Positions 45,226 through 57,217 are shown, counted from the first letter of the stretch. The stretch: 64,000 nucleotides of DNA from Mucor racemosus (GCA_027405735.1 JAPEHQ010000001.1:3038001-3102000); one strand, 5' to 3'. Notes: generated from the sequence alone by a model not told the origin. Program-made: numbers and translations.

Positions 45226-45502
45226 TCAGTTTTTGCCCAGCTTATTCCATGTTGTGTAGAGATAAGAGTAACTGTTCCTCATTGCCTCGCTTGGGGTCTT
45301 GTATTTGTCTTGTTTAAGATGAATTTCATGATTAAAGACCTGGATCTTGTATTACTGTCCATGGTATTAAGAAGTGGTGATTCACTCTTTTTATCGGGTC
45401 TTTATGACAGGTTACGATTGCACAGCAGATAGGAGTGTATCATTTGGATGATATTGCACTTAATGCTAATGCTTTCGTTATCTCTTATTTCGAAATCACC
45501 AC
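45226..45502 (+). repeat. Direct duplication, second copy
   Basis: Second copy of 44861-45135, offset by 365 bp; the 90-bp spacer between the copies is not repeated. Confidence 0.92.
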
Positions 45503-46474
45503 AAATAATAGCGAACATGCATACTCTGGTCAAGTAAGGTTCTATTAAAAAACATTCATTATCATCATTGGTATGCAAGGCATTGTAGTATTTACTTCTT
45601 GATACCTTTTTCTTTTGCGCATGAACCAAGTATAATTTCAATGTATTACATTTGATACTGATATATTCTTGATTACATGAATACAGAGATGTGCAGGAAC
45701 AATATCCATCCAGCATACGACGGCATTCAGCATATATCAGAACGATGCTTATGACGAGATTTGACAAGGTTTCGGATAGACTATGGTTGTTTAATTTGAT
45801 ACTACTTTGTGGAGGAGGACACGGCACACATTGTGCTTAGATGTAGAATGTTATGTACAAGTCTATCATATCATTTATTTACAGAAAGATGGATGAACTG
45901 GTTGTGTTCTAGCTCAGTAGCAGTGGTGGCGTACACTATACACAATAGATATATACTAATTTTATATAAGGTAATCAATAAAATGCATCTGTATATACTC
46001 TTATTTTGTGTAAATGAACTGTATGTTATTGTGATCGTTTGTATTTCTTTTACATTGTACCATCTGCTTTTCTTTTTTATAATTTAAACAGTAAAAACAA
46101 AACCTCATAGTCTGATATATATCAATTTGAACATTTAGCAAATCATACTTTCAAGTAGTTTAAACTGTCGAGAAAGCAGATGAAAATAGCGAAATCAGCC
46201 AAATGTTAGCTTGTCTATCTAATGAAATAAATGCCACACATCAACTCAAAGATATACTATTAGTATTGTGTTATCTGTAAATTTGGATCGTTATTCCAAA
46301 TAAGCCGGACTTTTTTTTTTTTTTTTTTTTTTTCCAATAACCAAAAATCTGAAAAATACAGCATCTTTTTCTTCCAACACTCCAGCATGTGATTATTTGT
46401 TATATAATAACATTTCATCAAGGCGAAAAATTTTCTCCTCTTTCCTTCTTTGACCCATTTATTCAAAAACAATT
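45503..46474. other. Intergenic upstream of the peroxisomal carrier
   Basis: A plus-strand frame near 45810-45860 reads E-E-D-T-A-H-I-V-L-R-C, which recalls the zinc-binding end of another LINE, but it is too short to call. A run of about 24 T lies at 46311-46334. Confidence 0.45.
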
Positions 46475-47551
46475 ATGGAGCAGAAAGGAATTGATATTTT
46501 ATCTTTTGAGGATTATAAACTTCCACCCTTGGGACATGCTATTTCGGGTGCTGTTGGTTCCACGATTGCAAATTTGTTTATTTATCCATTAGACATGTAA
46601 ATTTGATTATGTTTTCGGTAATTTCATATTTCAAATTCTAACTATTTTTGATCTCTAGTTCAACTACTAGACTTCAATTAAAAGGAGATGATGAGAAACA
46701 GCAAGGAATTATTGAAACAATCAAGAATATTTATATAAAGGAAGGTGGATTGAAAGGATTATATGCTGGATTAGAATCAGATACATTAGCTACTGTATTA
46801 TCTAGCTTTATTTATTTTTACTGCTACACTGCATTAAGAAATGTTCAAGAAAAAATGAATACAAATATGGGTAAATCATCAGCTCAATTAAATGTTGCGC
46901 AAGAGTTGTTTTTGGGCGCTGAGGCTGCGTTAATCTCGAGGTTCTTCACTACGCCTGTATCCAATGTAACGACCCGTCTTCAAACTGCTGGTCAAAACGA
47001 GAAGGGATTCAAGCAAACAGCATTAGATATTTTAAAGGAGAAGGGGGTAACAGGTTTTTGGACAGGTAAATATCTGAATTACTCGTTTGGCATATGGGAA
47101 AAAAAATTAATCAATACAATCAGGTTATCGTGCTTCCATTGTATTGGTGTCAAATCCATCGATTACTTATTTTGTTTTTGAAAAGGTGAAATCAATTTAT
47201 ATGCGTGCTCAAAAGAAATCGAATCTGACAGGCTTGGAAGTATTTTTATTCTCTGCCTTGTCAAAGAGTATTGCTACTATGATTACATATCCATTTATTT
47301 TCTTGCGTACAAGAATGATTGGAAATAAGGAAGGAAAACAAAAAGGCATGGTTCAAACATTGAAGGATGTCATTCAAAAAGATGGTATTTTGGGTCTTTA
47401 TAAAGGAATGCAAGCCCAGCTTATCAAGGGTTTTTTCAATCAAGGTATCATGTATATGATCAAGGATTATGTTGCTACCTATTTAGCCCTTGTATTTTAT
47501 CAATCATATAAGCTTAGAATGAGAGCAAAATTGACTCCGGCAGCTATATAG
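46475..47551 (+). CDS. Mitochondrial-carrier-family protein, peroxisomal adenine nucleotide transporter type (ANT1/PMP47)
   Basis: Exons 46475..46596, 46659..47065 and 47124..47551 give 318 residues; introns of 62 and 58 nt are GT..AG. Three repeats of about 100 residues each show the carrier pattern: P-L-D-I-S-T-T-R-L-Q in repeat 1, T-P-V-S-N-V-T-T-R-L-Q in repeat 2, and Y-P-F-I-F-L-R-T-R-M in repeat 3, each followed by a G-x3-G-(L/F)-(Y/W) turn. Thr-Thr-Arg after the P-x-D motif and the lack of a mitochondrial presequence fit the PMP47/ANT1 branch, which imports ATP into peroxisomes for fatty-acid activation. Other branches of the family cannot be fully excluded. The next gene starts 59 bp downstream on the same strand. 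Confidence 0.88.
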
Positions 47552-47610
47552 TATAATATAATTAAAAGTAGATTCTTCTTTTCCTATCTTTAAAATAATA
47601 ATAAAAACAA

Positions 47611-48076
47611 ATGTTTAAACCTGTTATTGAATCAATAGATCATATTGTGGTAGCTGTTAGTAATATCAACAAGTCTGCTGAATGGTATCATACCATGTTG
47701 TAAGTAATATTTTGCTTGCATGCTCTTTTATCATTATTTTGACAATTATAGGGGCATGACAATCCAACGGTTTAAAACACCATCTGCGCCAGATCAAGAC
47801 CGTGTAGCTTTGGTATTTGGTCAGCAAAAGATTAATTTACATCATAAAGACATTGAAGTTTTCCCTGTTTGTAAGAAACCTGCTCAAGAAGGTACTGCCG
47901 ACTTTTGTCTTATCAGCAAACAACCAGTTTCAGACTTTTTAAATCACTGGAAGAAACATTCTTGTGAGTTGGCAGTAGAAACTGTAGTTAAACGAACTGG
48001 TGCCCAAGGACCATTGGTATCAGTTTATGTTTATGACTTGGATGGCAACCTAATAGAGGTATCAAACTGCGTTTAA
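47611..48076 (+). CDS. VOC-superfamily (glyoxalase-fold) protein, GLOD5-like
   Basis: Exons 47611..47699 and 47752..48076 give 137 residues; the 52-nt intron is GT..AG. The frame opens with I-D-H-I-V-V-A-V, the first metal-ligand strand of vicinal-oxygen-chelate proteins, followed by W-Y-H-T-M-L-G-M. Near the end come V-Y-V-Y-D-L-D-G-N-L-I-E-V, the second half-site with its Glu ligand. His12 and Glu134 would be the first and last metal ligands. Length fits a single-domain glyoxalase/bleomycin-resistance fold of the GLOD5 type. The substrate is unknown. Confidence 0.9.
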
Positions 48077-48803
48077 GATAATAAAAGAGAATCATTTTCG
48101 CGCCGCCATTACCCGCCATTTCCTGCTAATGATGATTTTTGAACCATCTTTTATATCACATTATGCTCTTTTCAAAAAACTTCGCATGTTTATAAAGGAA
48201 GGTATTTCAATGGAAAGCTATTTGTTATCAAGTACATCGTCTATAAGACATTTGTTAGTTTTTTGTCAAGCAAAAAAACGACTTCAAGAAAGCTCAGGAT
48301 GAAGAGATTCCCTTTCTGGCTGAAGTATAAATTTATCACATCTCTTTAGAATAACATGCAATCTCGACCGTTGAGAGATATAAACGAAGAAAAAAAAATA
48401 CAAAATAATTGGTTATACATTAGTGCCTGTTTATACAAAGTAATCTATAATATATATCATCTGGAATGGATGTGAAAATTCTTTAAATAAAAGTAAAATT
48501 GTAATCTACATTTAGAAAATACATTTCTAAATGTTAATCGTAAAAAGGCTATTACAAGGAAACTTGATGTTTCTAATCAGTGTTAGCTCTTCCCTCTAGC
48601 CCATGCAGAACTTGTATCTATTTCTGCTTCAAAAGTCTTTGAATTAATGCAAATTCTCTGCGTAAAATACAAGATATGGTTTGATATCTAGCTGATATCG
48701 CGCGTCACTTGCAGTCAAGACAACAACCGCGTTCTTTTAAAATAATATTATGAAAATGTTCTCTTAAACATTGATACATGTTTACACTTATTAATATACC
48801 AAA
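48077..48803. other. Intergenic between the VOC gene and MED6
   Basis: No gene or repeat partner seen; holds the MED6 promoter. Confidence 0.5.
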
Positions 48804-49884
48804 ATGCAACGAGTAACAGCTACCGAAGACTTGACAAGCGTAGAATGGAGAGATACTAATTGGTTGGAGGTATTTTTTTGATATATCTTTAGAGAATACT
48901 ATATTAAACTTTTAATTATTATAGAGAGTAGGTGGTTTCCAAAACCAACAAATGGTTTTAGATTATTTCGCTTTATCACCATTCTGGGACAGACATTGCA
49001 ATAACCAAGTGTTATCCATGCAAACGCAATATAATGATCTAAGACAACCATACGAAGCTACAGTCGAAGCCCTTCGGTATGTACATGATTTAACATTCAA
49101 AAAAAAATAAAAAATAAACGAATATTCATTGTTGTTTTTCTTAGTAAAATGACAGGTATCGAATTTGCAGTTGTTCATGATCAGCCTCCAGTTTGGATTA
49201 TTCAAAAGAGATATAGACGTGGATCAGCACCTGATGATGTAAACCCGATTGCAACTTATTATATCATGGGAGCCAATGTTTATCAATCACCTACTATATA
49301 CTCGGTTATAGCTAATCGATTGGTAAAATTTTGATAATCTTTGTCGTTAAAAAGGTTTTTAATACTTTTTGTTTTCTATTGATTTAGTTGACAAGTTTAT
49401 TTCATGTCAACAGTGCTTTCAAAGAAACGCAAAGCATGATGGATTTCCATCCATCGAAAGGCTACAGTTGGAAAACATCAACCGAAACCAACAAAAAAAC
49501 GGCTGCTTCGGCCGAAAAATCTCCAGTTACTGCAAAGAGTGCAACTACCAACACAGCGAGCTCATCAAATACAGCTAAAAGCAATTTAAGAACTCAAGAA
49601 ACACAAGTATTTAGACATTGGATGGACAGAGCGATTGAAACTGCATCTATTAAAGTGACACAGGCACGACAAATTATTGATACACCTGAAAGTGAAAAGA
49701 TTAACGCAAGTGGAAATATAGATTCGCCTAGTTCACAGCTACGAGGTAAGAATTTTTAAGGAATGCACCATCAAATTTATTGTGGAATTGACATTTGTGA
49801 ATAGATGATATTGGTGGGAAACGCTCAAGAAAGCGTTTGGATGAAGGTAATGCACCTAATCGTAAAAAGAAGGCTGCAAAATAA
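48804..49884 (+). CDS. MED6: Mediator complex subunit 6
   Basis: Exons 48804..48869, 48925..49076, 49145..49322, 49388..49745 and 49805..49884 give 277 residues; introns of 55-68 nt are all GT..AG. Diagnostic MED6 features in order: S-V-E-W-R-D-T-N-W-L near the N-terminus, V-L-D-Y-F-A-L-S-P-F-W-D-R-x-C-N-N, then G-I-E-F-A-V-V-H, Y-Y-I-M-G-A-N-V-Y-Q-S-P and F-H-P-S-K-G-Y-S-W. The last 110 residues are Ser/Thr/Ala-rich and end in a Lys/Arg-rich, nuclear-targeting tail. MED6 sits in the Mediator head module and links activators to RNA polymerase II. Its stop lies 42 bp from the convergent PHO88 stop. Confidence 0.95.
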
Positions 49885-49926
49885 TAAAATGAAAATGTTG
49901 TTTTTTTATTTTTAAATGTATGAAAT

Positions 49927-50630
49927 CTATAGAGCCTTGAGGGCTTTTTCAGCTTTTTTGATAGAACCCTTATCAGTTCTAGGTTGACGCTTTTCATTAG
50001 ACATATTGAAGGGACCTTCAACACGGAAGGGGCGGCGAAGTTCGCCGCTAGAAGTTTTTCCATTGAAAAGATGGATTCTAGCTTCCTTGGTCATGAAGAA
50101 CGTTTTGAAACCCATAATGCTTTGAATGAGCAAAGGTTGAACATATCCGAATTGAAGATTAAGGAATACAACAATGGCGATACCAGTGAAGCTCTGCTTT
50201 AATTGTTTCTTGACATCAGCAATGTCATAATCTGAAGATCAACCAGTTAATAATTCATATAATTGCAGCATTTTGCTTTCATTTTTACCCATATTAGTAG
50301 TGTTGATCAATATATCATCTGTCTCGGAACCATCCCATCTTTGAGCTCCAGGTTCAACATAACGTAAAGGAGTTGTATCTATGAATTTCAATTAGTGATT
50401 GACATGATATGCTCGTCCTGGAATTTTCAATTACCATTCTTTTTACGGATTACAGACATGAGGTAAAAAGATAAAATAATGACTACAAGTTGAGAACCCA
50501 AATAAAGGCTACGAATGGCGCCAACATAGCTTGAGTTATCGAGATCCAAATTCTTTGTTGCTTGGCGAACAAACAAAAAAAACCCCATGCTGAATAAGGG
50601 ATGATTTAAAATTTTAGTCCAGTTAGGCAT
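49927..50630 (-). CDS. SND3: PHO88/SND3, ER targeting and membrane-insertion protein
   Basis: Exons (minus strand) 50630..50435, 50378..50289 and 50231..49927 give 196 residues; both introns (56 and 57 nt) are GT..AG. A hydrophobic segment lies at about residues 42-60, followed by T-T-P-L-R-Y-V-E-P, then D-Y-D-I in the middle region, a second hydrophobic segment, and the conserved P-L-L-I-Q-S-I and I-H-L-F-N-G-K-x5-G-E-L-R-R-P-F. These match yeast Pho88/Snd3, part of the SRP-independent (SND) route that brings proteins with internal membrane segments to the endoplasmic reticulum. The name comes from an old phosphate-pathway screen; the presence of VTC4 11 kb away is probably chance. Confidence 0.93.
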
Positions 50631-51585
50631 TTTATCTATAAAGTCTATCGTGAAGGCGATAATGTGAAAAAGAAGTTACTTTTTGACGGAAAAATCTCGT
50701 AAATAAGCATCTTTTTAATTTGTGTAACGGTCACGGGATATCTCAAATGGCATCTTCTGGAATATGACAGAATAACTGTAGGCGAGCCATATTGAAGCAT
50801 TATAAACCAGTTAATTTGATTTTGCGATAGAATGAGTTGCTACAACATCTTTCAAAGACTAGTCAAAATCTTTTTATAATGGATTTAAAGAATTTCAGTT
50901 TTGTTACATCGATTTAGTATCAACTTATGCTTCATATCATCAGAAGATATCGTCCCTTATTTTTTGTATTGGCATTTGTCATCCAGAAATTATCAGCAAT
51001 GTAAGCCTGATTTGATATTCAAAATGTCATAAATTTGAATGAATCTCTCGTAGATGTCCTGTTAATTACATGCTACTTCTTGACGCTCTCAAACTACTAT
51101 ATAAACTGAGCATTTACATTTTAGTTTTTCTTCTACGTTATAATAGATGATTACTATTACCTTCTAAATAGTTTTCACCGATGTCTGAAAGCTAATGAAT
51201 TGGTGTCCAGTGCCTTGAATCTAGCTATTCATTTTTTTATTATATTTGATATTACCAGCAAACTCATCCATTAAATTACTTTCTCATTGAACCTCCATTT
51301 TCATACTTCTTAGTTTTTTATCATCTACTTTATATCATAATATTCTTTCGAGTAAACCACTGTGATAAACAATATGAATCGGAAATCTGGAAAACAATTA
51401 ATTTAGTTGAAAATAAGCAGCGTGAGCGAGGATCCCTCAATAATCGCTCAGATAGGTGTGATTATATAAAAATCTTCCTAATATGGATAGCCAGACATCT
51501 AAATAAGGCAAGAGTGTGCGCATAGGGGTTGTTTTTTAGTTTTAGGTATTTGGGTAATTTTTTGATTGACTTTAACATGTGAAAA
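50631..51585. other. Intergenic between PHO88 and tRNA-Ala
   Basis: Holds the PHO88 promoter. No coding sequence or repeat seen. Confidence 0.5.
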
Positions 51586-51658
51586 GGGGATGTAGCTCAA
51601 ATGGTAGAGCGCTCGCTTAGCATGCGAGAGGCACTGGGATCGACGCCCAGCTTCTCCA
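51586..51658 (+). tRNA. tRNA-Ala (anticodon AGC)
   Basis: A 73-nt cloverleaf: acceptor GGGGATG with CTTCTCC plus discriminator A; D-arm GCTC/GAGC; anticodon stem CTCGC/GCGAG around loop TTAGCAT (AGC); variable loop AGGCA; T-arm CTGGG/CCCAG around ATCGACG. Internal A and B box sequences are intact and a T-rich stretch for Pol III termination follows at 51659. One acceptor pair (position 6 with 67) is U-U. No intron. Confidence 0.95.
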
Positions 51659-52083
51659 CTTCTTTTTTGCCTTTTTTCGAGAAAAAATATTATCGTTAGA
51701 CGTTTATATGTCCTTTTGTGCGGTAGCTTATCGTTTATAATTTTTTAATCATGTATATATTCATATTTTCTCAATACTTATTCGCTTATAGTCGCTTAAA
51801 TCAATATCTGACATCTGACTTTTTTTTTTGAAAACTAAATATATTAATAGTGTAAAACAAATTGTCCTACAAATTTAACTATGCATAATAATATAATACA
51901 GTACTACAATGAATACAACTAGCATTGGCGTCGAGCCGGGTTTTGCCTGCCAATTTTACTAGTATAAGCTGGGCTCGATAACATCCCTAAATACAACAAT
52001 ACCTTTATTTAACAATTTGTTTGACTTGCTATTGGAGTTCAGAGAAAAACATGAGTATGACATTGAATTAACAAGTAAGCGCC
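51659..52083. other. Intergenic between the tRNA and the solo LTR
   Basis: A short segment near 51925-51965 resembles, reversed, part of repeat G at about 56905-56945. 52013-52080 could be the 5' remainder of the hAT gene, but the frame does not join cleanly. Confidence 0.4.
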
Positions 52084-52301
52084 TGAAATGTCAAATGAGT
52101 CTATATAAATAATCTTGCCAGAATATTGCACTTTTATTAACAATACATCCAAAGGATGTATTTATACATTAATTATAACTATTACTAGGGTTTTACTATC
52201 TAAGAATATGATGTAAGTCAGTGATTTGCATTGATTTACTGTAACACTAATTATAGACTGTGACCTTGGATGTGAGACCTAGGATGAGTATTGACATAAC
52301 A
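52084..52301 (-). repeat. Solo LTR of the chromovirus family
   Basis: 218 bp, TG..CA, a diverged copy of the 245-bp LTRs at 6356 and 12182 with small deletions. Flanking five bases are GCGCC (52079-52083) and ACGCC (52302-52306), a target duplication with one change. The 9-bp inverted repeat of the LTR is unchanged although its loop differs. Confidence 0.85.
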
Positions 52302-52306
52302 ACGCC

Positions 52307-53508
52307 GTTGATGAAGCATTAGAAAAATTATCAGAATACTATCGTAAAACAGATAAAAGTCCCGTATATAGTATTGCAACAATGCTCGGTCCAGTGCTTA
52401 AATTCCATTATTGGACCGATGAAGATTGGGAACATGATATTGCTGAAGAACAAAGAAATATTTGTAAGAAAGGATTCAAGGATTTTCTACGTATGAAATA
52501 TAATCAATTAGCATCATCTCCAACAGAAACAGAAGCAGCTACAAGAGCATCAACATCAACAACAACATTAGAAGAATCATCGGCAACAACAGAGGTAGAA
52601 TCCAGTTTCTCCATCCAAGACGACAATGACGGCAAGGACGAGGATGACACAACTGTAATGTTCAAATGTTCACAAAGAAAAGAAGAATGGCAAATGCTAC
52701 AATTTGTCCAAAAAAAAAAAGAAATACTGGTACCATCTGTGAACAGGAGGATGAGTTTGTGAATAGGCATTACGACGAGTTAAAGACGTATATTAACCTG
52801 GATGAGAAGGAAGGTTTTCCAGCAGAAACCTTGACATTCCGTTATAACCCCAATACAGAATTTCAAGATGTAGACAATTTGCAGGAGTTTGGTTATGACC
52901 AAAGATTTGAAAATAATAACTTTACATCTAAAAATATTATTGACGAGTATCATTATACATCTAGACCTTTAACATATTGGCAAAGAACCAAAAATGCATT
53001 CCCTTATTTGTCTGAATGCGCCAGCATTTACTTAGCAATTCCGTCAACCAGCGTTGCCTCCGAAAGACTGTTTTCAGTTGCAAAAAGAAGTATAAATAAT
53101 CAAAGACCAAGATTAGACCCAGAATTGGGGGAAAAGCTTGTCCTTTTGAAAAATGGGAAAGAGAGCTGCTGCCTAACTGATTTTGTTTTATAATTGATTG
53201 ATAGTTTTTTTCTTTTTATATAAATAATAATTGATTGATGGTGTTTTTCTTTTTTAAACACAAATATTTTGACTAATAAAAAATATATAGTACAACAAAA
53301 AACAATTTGGAAGTACATTTTACGAAGCATAATAGTTTGTTTACTAGTTTTTGATTTCAGGGGGATTTTATTGAGCTTTTCATGAGAGTTTAATCGAGCT
53401 TTATGCGAGTGGTCGAGTTATTCTCGAGTTTCAGGAGACTAAAAAATTTGACTCGAGTAAAATTTGATTAAATTTTGTCGAGCTAGCTCGACTCGTTGCC
53501 AACCCTAG
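52307..53508 (+). pseudogene. hAT transposase remnant with 3' element end
   Basis: The frame opens after the solo LTR with V-D-E-A-L-E-K-L-S-E-Y-Y and Y-S-I-A-T-M-L-G-P, typical of hAT transposases just before the C-terminal domain. It continues through a Ser/Thr-rich stretch, shifts frame at an A10 run (about 52711-52720), then goes on to the stop at 53193. The second part holds the hAT dimerisation domain: W-x11-F-P-Y-L-S, A-I-P-S-T-S-V-A-S-E-R-L-F-S. The sequence TTGCCAACCCTAG at about 53497-53508 looks like the 3' inverted end of a hAT element. The N-terminal zinc finger and catalytic Asp residues are missing, so it is not functional as such. Confidence 0.8.
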
Positions 53509-53531
53509 TTATGATTGCCATATATGCTGAT

Positions 53532-53850
53532 TGATATGTCAAAAATCTCACAACTATAGATTCAGGAACAATTATTAAAATCTGACGTCAATCATTGAAA
53601 TCCAACATGAGATGACATTTAGTAGCTAAATAATACTAAATGTCATACCAAACCATCATCAGCATTAACAACAAATATCAATAAACACAACCATAATAGG
53701 GAACAACAAAACAAAGAGATTTCCAACATCTAAATCAGATAATATGTACAGTACCAACGCACCAACAATTACCCCAATCTCATATATTACCTACTATATA
53801 ATGTCTTCCCAATCCATATTTATACCCCAAAATATACTATTATTATATGT
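53532..53850 (+). repeat. Relative of the solo LTR at 60684-61081
   Basis: Starts TGATATGTCA and shares, in the opposite orientation, the inverted motif 'gacatttagta ... tactaaatgtca' and surrounding words with 60684-61081. Its far end is not clear and it runs up to repeat D2. Confidence 0.5.
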
Positions 53851-53854
53851 GTTA

Positions 53855-54307
53855 TGTGTTGTATTCCACCAAGTACTGTACTTTATTACCTTCTACAGTA
53901 TCAATATATCTTACAATATATTGACTACGACATGTTGAAATGCAAAGTCTTCTTGATATTGGATACTGTATAAGAAACTCCTATGTACTAAGTTTATCCA
54001 GCAATTAGCAAAAACGCTTGGACCTCAATTATAACACTATATTATTTCATCCAAGCGGTTAGTCAATCAAGTAGCTATCAAACCAACATCCAAACATATT
54101 TAGCACAGGATTGAAAGAAGGCAACTCACATGCTCTGCAAGCACGGTTAAATTATGAATGATCCATTTCAATCCATAGATTACTATCAAACAGTTCTAAT
54201 GGTTCAATAATGCCTTAAATTACATCTCAGCAGGATCTCAATGTCAAATCAATATAAATGGCAATCCTTTTATATTTAAATAAACAATATCTTGTTTTCA
54301 TTATACA
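53855..54307 (+). repeat. Repeat D2, probable solo LTR
   Basis: 453 bp, TGTGTTG..TTATACA, aligned with D1 throughout. Both sides carry GTTA (53851-53854 and 54308-54311), consistent with a short target duplication. Confidence 0.65.
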
Positions 54308-54359
54308 GTTAAAGAATTGGTTCATTACCCATTCTCTTTTAATTGTATTCTTTTTTATA

Positions 54360-55948
54360 CTACGGCAAACCTGTGCTACACAAGATGATTTTGTAATGCC
54401 CAGGTGGGCTGCACACTATAGCCTGAGCTGTTGTGCCCACTGAATATGGCTAAAAAGATAACAAGATGCACATGGGCACAACAAACGAAAATGCACACGA
54501 GCACAACATTAATAAGCCTGTATGTGCAGAATTATATATTCTGTTTTCTGTCCATGTGTATAATATTATTCCCATGTGTGCATAATAGTAGAATTGCGCA
54601 TAAGCATATCATCATCTCTATTTGCGCATAATAATAAAATCTAAGTCTGTTATACTATGATATGTCTATGTTTTAAATAAAAAAGTGTTTTTTTCTCAAC
54701 TTTTCTTATATTTAACCATGTGTGGTCTGAAAATTCAGTTTTTGTAGCGGGCATTTTCGGGGCTCATTTTATCCTTACCAACACTCATGATTTTCATCAA
54801 AAAATAGAAAAATCAAATTTTGATACCCAAATTAACGTTTAAATATACTACATTGTGAGAGAAAATTATAGCCATGAATAATACACATTTTATGAAAGCT
54901 TAATATTGAATGTTAAGTAATGAAACTTTGTACTTTTGCCCCAAAAACGGATTTTTGGTTAAAGGATTTTCATGTAATATTTTGCAATAAAAAAGTTTGT
55001 TATTTTTTATTGAGTAAATAGAGCGCTAAATTTTTTATATGTGCATATTTTTTGTCTTTATAATTGGCAGTATAATTAACTCTAAATTTGCAAAATTAAA
55101 AAAAAAAAACAGAAAATGTCAAAATTGATGATCTGGACAAGAATAATTTTCTAAATTAATATTCCGCTTATAAGCCTTGTAAGTATTAAAAATAAGAGAT
55201 TTTATAATACTCGAGAACTTTTTCAAGAATTTACAATGTTGTTCCCACTTGATTCAAGCTTATTACTATAAATCTTTATACATGTTAATATTGTGTAATA
55301 GTTTATTTGATGGTAATATAGTCTTACTTTATAATTATTGCGTTAGAGGTGATTTAAGTTGGGCTTTATTCTTACCTCTCCAATATCATAAAATCATAAA
55401 CATAAACATAAACATGTCCATCGCTGGAACCTATTGCCGTCTTTTTACCCTCTTTGTCCCAAGCCAATTTATTCAATGTTTTACCAGAACCAACTTGAGT
55501 ACTTACAAATGGTTCCTCGGTATTTTCATTCAAATTTCATAAATTTAATTGGCTTGTTCCATCAACAGTAATATCAAATGTATCATCAGCACGCTTTATG
55601 ATAAATGCCAATCTAAAATCAGAAATATCTTACTGTCATTGTTATAAGCTATGAAAAGCTTTATTTTTAATATACAGCAATTAAATAAAAACCAAGATGA
55701 TACTACAATAATAGCATATGGTGAGTATTCGAAATCTAAGTGAGTTTGATGAAGTATACATCTAAACCCTTTTGAAAACCGAGGTAAACACAATATCTTG
55801 GTCCTGTAATTTCTATCCATCAAAATGTTGCGATTTCAACTACACGATGAATGCATCTTTTATCAATCTTGACCTCGATATAAATCGGGTATCAGTTTTT
55901 TAGCATTGTATTTTCTCTGATTCATTAATATCCGGTCATATTGAACGA
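54360..55948 (+). repeat. Segmental duplication, copy 1
   Basis: Aligns with 58028-61117. The first part (to about 54640) is a block rich in words such as GCACATGGGCACAA and TGCGCATAA; the rest (54645-55948) aligns with 59412-60683 plus 61082-61117. Copy 1 lacks the two insertions found in copy 2. Confidence 0.8.
55385..55592 (-). pseudogene. Captured exon fragment resembling dynein intermediate chain (C-terminal WD40), copy 1
   Basis: The minus strand reads L-x-N-L-N-E-N-T-E-E-P-F, V-G-S-G-K-T-L-N-K-L-A-W-D-K-E-G-K-K, A-I-G-S-S-D-G-H-V-Y-V. These match the last WD40 blades of cytoplasmic dynein intermediate chains. A TGA replaces the Trp of the W-N-L-N motif. After the D-G-H-V-Y-V segment a short duplication disturbs the end, and GTAAG follows, as at an exon-intron border. 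The rest of the gene is absent. It is a decayed fragment carried by the duplicated segment. Confidence 0.65.
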
Positions 55949-57217
55949 TAATAATAGTGAATTAAACTACAATTTACTATTATACTGTTGGTGATTTTCT
56001 GTCATTATTACTTTAAAAACTTGATTCTATTATTATTATCATTGATTATAGTCGTCAAACTGATTGGTACAGTATATCATGTTACCATTTTGCATTGGTA
56101 AAATTTATACAACTGATATCTGCATTTAACACTGGTGGATTGGAAAGTTGGTGTCTGTTTTTAGTTTGATCAATAATGCTTAATTTGATTTTATTTCCAG
56201 TATAATTATAGGTGTTTATACTTCTAAAAACTGAATTTCCAACTGCAACTGCATCTGTTGAATATCACTTGCGTTTCTATGCGTTGTAGCTGATGTTATA
56301 CTAACTCCCATTTTAGTAAAAAAGATTCCTTTACATTCGTCCATATTCAATTTTTCTGTTATACAGCTTAATGTTAATATATTAACGTTGAGTTTTGTTT
56401 ATATCTCCATCAAAAATACGCATTTTCTAGACGAAATCGGCTACCAATTTTTGGAAAACTCTACTATTATTTCCAAAAAGAAAAGATACACCTTAATTTG
56501 CTGCACTTCCCAGAGCAGTGAAACACTGTAACTAATTTTTACTGAATACGCAGGGAATACGCGTGGTAAAACGAACATATCACCTTACAGCGGAATACGG
56601 ACTTTAATTGCATTGATATGAAAAACTGGCAAATATATGTTCACAAGTATGGAATTTAAAATTGTAGACCAAAGGAAAGTGACAAGCTTAACGGATAGCG
56701 CATGCGCTACAAATTGAGTGAGACACACATATTCGTGAGTTCAAACCCGCCAACGGGGAAACCCTTTGTTATTAGGATATGAATTTCAAAGAAGAACCTC
56801 AGATGACCTTGCTTCTCATCGAATATGATCCACCTTTTTTTTTCTTAGTAAGTTTTGCATAAATCTAGCAAATTTTTTCCTTTTTCATTAATGCGTATAA
56901 TATGCATACTAGTCAATTTGGCTGGCAAAACCTGGCTCGACACCAATACTACCAGCATCCATGGGTCATTCTACGTTGAGCCAGTTTGAACAACAAGTTG
57001 GTTAGCTGTTACTTACACCTACTAAGATCAGCAAGCCTATCAGTTCTTCTCAACGAATATAAATCCAAATGACCTCCCGTTGCAATGGCAAGTACTTCTA
57101 GCGCTGACCCGCAAAATTGCCAAAGGTTTAGCCTTGTCGTGTATTTTTAGGTTTGATAAATAATACGTAGAAAAGAATACAATTAAAAGAAAATGAGTAG
57201 TGAATCAGTTCTTCAAC
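55949..57217. other. Intergenic with repeat G and a tRNA-like stretch
   Basis: About 56905-57130 holds repeat G, related to 32980-33165. At 56685-56765 there is a tRNA-like stretch (see findings). Nothing else recognised. Confidence 0.4.
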
